Under the pieces are notes generated by a model. The model ran no database searches. It was not told the origin of the DNA and saw only the letters and a program-made list of their open reading frames with translations. Shown one piece after another: positions 59,917 to 64,000 of a DNA stretch of 64,000 bases (the first letter of the stretch is position 1; each line of letters opens with the position of its first letter). Made by a program: the position numbers and the translations under genes. Source of the DNA: SHVO01 sp050250575 (GTDB lineage: Bacteria > Pseudomonadota > Alphaproteobacteria > Rhodospirillales > Rhodospirillaceae). Location of the stretch: the NCBI GenBank assembly GCA_050250575.1, contig JBFWOJ010000005.1, positions 145,281 through 209,280 of the forward strand, written 5' to 3'.

Positions 59917-61032
59917 CTAGAAACCCACGGCGATCCCGAAGATCGCACCGCGGCTGCGCCAAACATGGCTGAGAGTGTCGCGCTGGAAGCTCTGGAACAA
60001 GCTGCCACCGAGGTTGATGCCTGGACCGATCCTGTAGCTGGTTTGAAAGGTCAGCCGTTCGACTTTGTCGAACGTCGAATTGTCGCGCTCACGCCGCCGG
60101 TGCGCCTGGCGCCAGTCGACGGAGAAACGCCACGGCCCTTCGAAGTACATGGCGCCGGCCGCCCAGTTGAGCTCGCGCAACCCTAGAACGGGGGCAACCT
60201 CAAGGACCGTGCCGCCGATCTCGACCGGTCCGATAAAGACGTCGAACATTGCGTTCCACGCGGAAATCTTCTCCGGTGAAAACTTCAGGTCCGACTGATA
60301 GTAGCCCGCCAGCACGCGGTAGCGCACCGCCTCCGACAGGGAGCCGACGCTGCTGACGCTCGTTTCCGTCCCGTTTTTCGTCGGCACGCGGCGGACGGCG
60401 CTGACCGGTGTATCGCCGTTCGGGTAATAGCCGACGGCGATATCCAAAGTGTTCCAGCGCGGGCTTTGATAGATGATGGCGGTCGCGTTGCGGGAATAAC
60501 GTTTGAAGGTGAGGCCGTCGCGCATCTGAACGTCGGCGCGCGGCGGCACCACCGAGGCGATGATCTCGTCGTTCATATGCAGGAACGCCTGCGGCGCCAC
60601 CGATTCGATCATGCCGGCATTGACGGCCTGACGGTCACCCAGCTGGAGCCGGCCGAAGGGGCTGCTCAGCTCGACGAACACCTCATCCATGGTATCGGGC
60701 TGGCGCGTATTGGCGATAAACCGCGCGCTTGCGCGTGCGGTCAGACCGTCGCCGAGCGGTACGCGGCCATCGATGGTGAGGCGGTTATAGGTGAAAAGCC
60801 CAGCCGAATTCTGGTGCTGAGGCGGCGCGTCGGGATCGTCGGTGTCGTCGCGAACGAAAAAGAACTCGTTCATGCGACCGCTGATGGTGACGGTGATCGG
60901 GTCTCCGGCCGCGGCGAAACCGGAGGACGCACAGCCCGTGGACAAGGCTGCGGCCAAAAGCGACGCCCTGAACGCGATCTCACCTTTTTTCGATACAGCC
61001 CGCCCGCGGACGAACGAAGTCCGCCAGTCCAT
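59917..61032 (-). CDS. Outer-membrane porin-like protein
   Basis: 371 residues from ATG 61032; the GTG one codon earlier is less likely. GGGGGAT precedes the start. A signal peptide ends near FAAAGD. The mature sequence is a beta-barrel of alternating strands typical of alphaproteobacterial porins (NEFFFVRDDTD, RLTIDGRVPLGDGLTARASARF, AGYYQSD, GGSLFQSF) and ends IFGIAVGF with terminal aromatic Phe. It lets small solutes pass the outer membrane; specificity unknown. The gap 61036-61160 shows nothing striking. Confidence 0.82.
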   Translation of the reverse strand: MDWRTSFVRGRAVSKKGEIAFRASLLAAALSTGCASSGFAAAGDPITVTISGRMNEFFFVRDDTDDPDAPPQHQNSAGLFTYNRLTIDGRVPLGDGLTARASARFIANTRQPDTMDEVFVELSSPFGRLQLGDRQAVNAGMIESVAPQAFLHMNDEIIASVVPPRADVQMRDGLTFKRYSRNATAIIYQSPRWNTLDIAVGYYPNGDTPVSAVRRVPTKNGTETSVSSVGSLSEAVRYRVLAGYYQSDLKFSPEKISAWNAMFDVFIGPVEIGGTVLEVAPVLGLRELNWAAGAMYFEGPWRFSVDWRQAHRRRERDNSTFDKVERLTFQTSYRIGPGINLGGSLFQSFQRDTLSHVWRSRGAIFGIAVGF

Positions 61033-61160
61033 CACTCATCCCCCTGCCGCCGCCGGCCTGGAACGGCGGGCGGTTTCGTCCTCCATTATGCGAGGGAAAT
61101 CCGGGACTTGGGAAGAGCGCTCGCCAAAACAAAACCTGCGTTCCGCCCGGTGACCGAAGG

Positions 61161-62306
61161 CTATTGTTCGCCGGCCGCGCTGCGGGCTCTGCCCGGCGCC
61201 TGCGCGACCGGGGTCTTGTCGTCCGGACGGATGATGTAGACCTGCGCCCAGCGCGTCACGAGGGCCGAGGAAACGCTGTTGCGCTTACCGGTCGCCGGAT
61301 CCGCCGGACCGTCGGCGATCTGCTGCAGGTTTTGATAGAGGAGCGCGGACGGATTGCGGCCGTAGCTCTGGTGATGCAAGGACTCCGAGCGCAGTTTCCT
61401 GCGGTGGAAGCTCGTAAAGTCGAGATAACCGCCAAGCAGGCCTTCGGCGAATTCCGGCGTCAGCTTCAGCTCGGTGCGCATGGCATAGACCTTGAGCTCC
61501 GTCGGCGAGTTGAAGGTCTGCCAGGGAAACACGTAGGTGCCGGGCTCGGTGATCAGGACCCCGTTCTCGATCCTGCCTTTGTAGCTCTGGATGTACTTTT
61601 TGCCCCAGCGTGTATCGAGTTTCTGCGAGCCGCCCGGGATGCCCTTGAAGCCCAGGGTCGTGCCGGCGGCATCGCGAAGCAGGAGATGCAAGCCGCGGTA
61701 CATCGTGACCACGACTTCGGGATCGTTCTCGAGGCTGTCGACCTCGGTGATCTCGAACAGCATGCGGTTATGGGTGCCTTCCAGGAGCTGGCGGATGTCC
61801 CAGAAATTGTTGAACGCGTCCTTGCCGCGGTAGCTCTCGATGCAGCCGATGCCGCGGTAGAACTGGTTGTCGATTCCCTTCACGCCGTCGGCGTTGGTGA
61901 AGTCGTCGGCGTCGACCTTGCCGTCGAGGTTCATGCCAGGCGCCGTCGGGCCGCCGGCCAATTTAAAGGGGAAAGGCTCCTTGAACTGGTCGGGGTACCA
62001 GCCGGCGATCTCGCGCGCGGTCGCGGTCTCCACGTAGCCGCGCTTCTTGCCGTCTTCGGGAAACAGGATCTTGAAGTGCTCGCGCGGCCCGTCGTTAAAG
62101 CCGTTCGGGCACTCCTTCCCTTCCTCGGTGTACTGGAGCGCCCAATTCACATAGGTAATCGTGTAGGCGATGGAGCGGGTCTTCTCAATGTGGGCCTTTA
62201 GCGAGTCGGCGCCGGCGGTGTCGTCCGCCCTCGCCGCTCCCGCCGCAACCGTCAACGCGAGCGCGCAGGCCGCAACCATCAGTTTTTTGGACGAGCATGT
62301 GATCAT
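61161..62306 (-). CDS. Secreted protein of the CPNG family (copy 3)
   Basis: 381 residues behind CGGAGCG. A signal peptide ends near ARADD. The same markers as in copies at 21676 and 30426: CPNGFNDGPREHFK, LFPEDGKKR, the EF-hand-like NLDGKVDADDF, GVKGIDNQFYRGIGC, MYRGLHLLL, HHQSYGR. The mature protein is probably alpha/beta with a C-terminal beta domain. It is the last visible gene of the third DUF1552 unit, 26 bases after the COG4315-type gene. Function unknown. Confidence 0.75.
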   Translation of the reverse strand: MITCSSKKLMVAACALALTVAAGAARADDTAGADSLKAHIEKTRSIAYTITYVNWALQYTEEGKECPNGFNDGPREHFKILFPEDGKKRGYVETATAREIAGWYPDQFKEPFPFKLAGGPTAPGMNLDGKVDADDFTNADGVKGIDNQFYRGIGCIESYRGKDAFNNFWDIRQLLEGTHNRMLFEITEVDSLENDPEVVVTMYRGLHLLLRDAAGTTLGFKGIPGGSQKLDTRWGKKYIQSYKGRIENGVLITEPGTYVFPWQTFNSPTELKVYAMRTELKLTPEFAEGLLGGYLDFTSFHRRKLRSESLHHQSYGRNPSALLYQNLQQIADGPADPATGKRNSVSSALVTRWAQVYIIRPDDKTPVAQAPGRARSAAGEQ

Positions 62307-62332
62307 GTGTCGCTCCGTCGCGGCTATGCCGC

Positions 62333-63661
62333 CTAGTTGGCGTTGTCCAGAAAGTCGTCACGCAGGAAGAAGGCGATGAACCCGTTTCGCGTGCCGCGCC
62401 ATTCCCCGAAGGAGTCGCCTTCGGTATCGCCCGGGTTCTTGTCATCGACGAAGGTGTAGACGGGCCGGTCGCGGAACGCCCAGACGTGCATCGCATCGGC
62501 CTGTCCCGGCGCGGCGTACTTGCCTGTCTTCGGATCGATCGCGACCACGCTCCACGATTTGCTGCCGCTCTTGGCGTTCGGCGGCGCGGGGACCATGGGC
62601 CAGGTCTTGAGGCATTGCTCCTGGCTGCCGGCGCCGCACATGGCGATGCGGTAAGCCTGCGTCGTGTCCGGATGATCGCAGCGCAGCTGGTCGAAGCTGT
62701 CGTCGCCGCAGTGGTAAGTGTAGATCGTGCGACCGCGGCTGTCGGCCAGCACGAGCCCGACGCTGGCTTCCTGAACCGTGAAGCCCGGCGGATGCGGCGG
62801 GCCCTTCTTCAAGTAGACGTTCTGCCAGCCGGCCGTATCGCCGCCTTCCAGGCTTCCTTTGTAGGAATCGCCGGTGTGACGGTAGACGGGCTTGCCGCGG
62901 AACACCCATTGTCTGATGCCGCTGGCGCGTTCCATGGTCGTCCAGTCCCCCTGATCGCGCGCCAGCTCCGGTGCGATCATCGGCTGCCACGTCTCTTCAC
63001 ACGTGCCGTTGCAGAACGACTTGCTCGCGGTGTCGCGGTCGGCCGTGTAGATCGAGTAGCCTTCAATCGTGGTCACGAGGACGCCGGTCGCGACGACGCG
63101 AACCGAAAATCCCGGAGGCACGTTGGGCGGCGGACCGACCGGAAGACGCGCCGCCGGCGAGTCGTTGCCGCGGGCGCGCGAGCGGTCGCCGAGCACATCG
63201 CCCGGGGCCTTGTCGAAGTTCGAGGTGTAGACCGCCTGCTCGTTGTAGGCCCATTGCTTATTGCCGTCGGGACGCGTGATCAGGCTCCAGTCGCCGACCG
63301 GCTTCGCGTCCGCCGGCGCCAGCTCCGGGATCCACATGTCGGTGCAGGCCGGGCGCGTGTCGAGATCCGGGAGCAAAAGGCCGGGTGGCCACGGACTCGC
63401 GAGCCCTGCCGTCTCGGTGAGCACCTTGTCGCCGCAGTTGGTCTTGCCCTTGGCGTCGCCGGTCAGTCCGTTGCGCATACGCTGAAAGGGCCAGACGTAA
63501 AGCGTCCTGCCTTTTGAATTGGCGAACACCGGACCTTCAAGCTCGCTCGCCTGCACGCTGAAGCCCGCCGGCATCGGCACTTTCACATAGTCCTCGGCCG
63601 CCGACGCTGCACCCGCTGCCGCCAACGCCGCCGCGATCAACCCTATTCCAAACGTCTTCAT
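62333..63661 (-). CDS. Secreted repeat protein (COG4315/PF03640-like), copy 2
   Basis: 442 residues from ATG 63661 behind AGGGCAG. Signal peptide of about 21 residues (ends ASAAED). Three units of the COG4315 pattern: VFANSKGRTLYVWPF with LITRPDGNKQWAYNEQAVYTS, IYTADRDTASKSFCNGTCEETW with RQWVFRGKPVYRHT, and VLADSRGRTIYTYHCGDD near the C-terminus. It has the same cysteine placing as the copy at 22786. The DUF1552 gene ends 25 bases upstream. Confidence 0.8.
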   Translation of the reverse strand: MKTFGIGLIAAALAAAGAASAAEDYVKVPMPAGFSVQASELEGPVFANSKGRTLYVWPFQRMRNGLTGDAKGKTNCGDKVLTETAGLASPWPPGLLLPDLDTRPACTDMWIPELAPADAKPVGDWSLITRPDGNKQWAYNEQAVYTSNFDKAPGDVLGDRSRARGNDSPAARLPVGPPPNVPPGFSVRVVATGVLVTTIEGYSIYTADRDTASKSFCNGTCEETWQPMIAPELARDQGDWTTMERASGIRQWVFRGKPVYRHTGDSYKGSLEGGDTAGWQNVYLKKGPPHPPGFTVQEASVGLVLADSRGRTIYTYHCGDDSFDQLRCDHPDTTQAYRIAMCGAGSQEQCLKTWPMVPAPPNAKSGSKSWSVVAIDPKTGKYAAPGQADAMHVWAFRDRPVYTFVDDKNPGDTEGDSFGEWRGTRNGFIAFFLRDDFLDNAN

Positions 63662-63686
63662 TCTCACTGCCCTTGGCGCCGCGCGC

Positions 63687-64000
63687 TTAAACCAAAATCT
63701 CGCCAATGTCCTTGGACGTCGTGTTGCTGAGCGTGCCCCACGACTTGATGTCCAGGCCCATGGTCTTCATGAGCGTGTAGCCGAGGCGGGTGCCCGGATC
63801 GCCATTGCCCTGGATGTGATAGCCGGTCTTGATCTTCCCGCCGCCGGTGCCGGCGGTGAACATCGGGATGTTATCGAGCGAGTGGATCTTGGCGTAGGAG
63901 ATGTCCGACAGCGCATAGATCAGCACGTTGTCGAGCAGCGTGCCGTCCCCTTCCTTCTGCTGCGCGAAGGCTTTGACGAACTCGGCCCAGTTCTCCATCG
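63687..64000 (-). CDS. DUF1552 protein (copy 3), N-terminal part beyond window
   Basis: C-terminal 104 codons of a DUF1552 protein, open to the right edge. The stretch FVKAFAQQKEGDGTLLDNVL, the ALSDISYAKIHSLDNIPMF segment and the ending WGTLSNTTSKDIGEILV match the complete copy at 24161 (LIDNVLIYAVTDHGF, SNNTSKEFGEILV). The DUF1592 partner is expected just beyond the edge, as in the other two units. Confidence 0.88.
   Translation of the reverse strand, partial: MENWAEFVKAFAQQKEGDGTLLDNVLIYALSDISYAKIHSLDNIPMFTAGTGGGKIKTGYHIQGNGDPGTRLGYTLMKTMGLDIKSWGTLSNTTSKDIGEILV

Overview
This window is GC-rich, gene-dense bacterial DNA. It probably comes from an alphaproteobacterium, perhaps related to Micropepsales/Rhizomicrobium. 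That placement is an inference from gene content and style: TonB-dependent receptors, a glutaryl-CoA dehydrogenase/CoA-transferase/LysR locus, a KgtP-like permease, a long PyrE, and an intergenic repeat of the CATGGC-palindrome type. No rRNA or tRNA gene, CRISPR array, intact insertion sequence or integrase was seen.

The window opens with a DUF1592 c-type-cytochrome-like lipoprotein and its DUF1552 partner (1-2411, minus). A second, complete copy lies at 21676-27193 and a third runs off the right end (61161-64000). In the two copies visible at that end, DUF1552 is followed by a COG4315-type secreted repeat protein and a secreted protein of an unrecognised family that I call the CPNG family. 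A third CPNG paralogue sits at 30426, next to a large TonB-dependent receptor. Together these look like a repeated periplasmic redox/surface module of unknown purpose.

From 3000 to 17381 lies an envelope-associated cluster I cannot match to a described system. It holds a secreted caspase-like protein with a small acidic partner, then a long minus-strand series that is mostly overlapping or tightly spaced: DUF4384 lipoprotein, lytic transglycosylase, two unknown soluble proteins, a membrane-anchored protein with a degenerate Lon-protease-like domain, a lipoprotein, a coiled-coil periplasmic protein, a small secreted protein, ExbB/TolQ-like and ExbD/TolR-like proteins, and two proline-rich single-pass proteins. 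A decayed ybaL-type antiporter gene separates the two strands.

The middle (17440-48245) is mostly metabolic and transport genes: two MHS-family transporters, a GTGA-coupled PrnB-like protein and aminotransferase, a dienelactone hydrolase, a DapA-family enzyme with a cupin and a second TonB receptor, the GcdH/CaiB/LysR locus, two polytopic membrane proteins (the first frameshifted), a DUF6445-like protein and a TPP-dependent enzyme. Four decayed genes are visible: ybaL, an MFS C-terminal remnant, a membrane glycosyltransferase-like gene and an aldehyde dehydrogenase.

At 48242-53057 is a compact minus-strand operon: a TIR-transmembrane-TPR protein, two tandem small paralogues ending in a shared motif, and a TPR/Rossmann-like/class III cyclase protein. 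It has the look of a nucleotide-signalling or conflict system. The right flank is housekeeping: rsuA, rsmC, a dimethylargininase-like enzyme, an NHL-repeat protein, a cytochrome b-like/FMN-binding pair, pyrE, pyrD and a porin.
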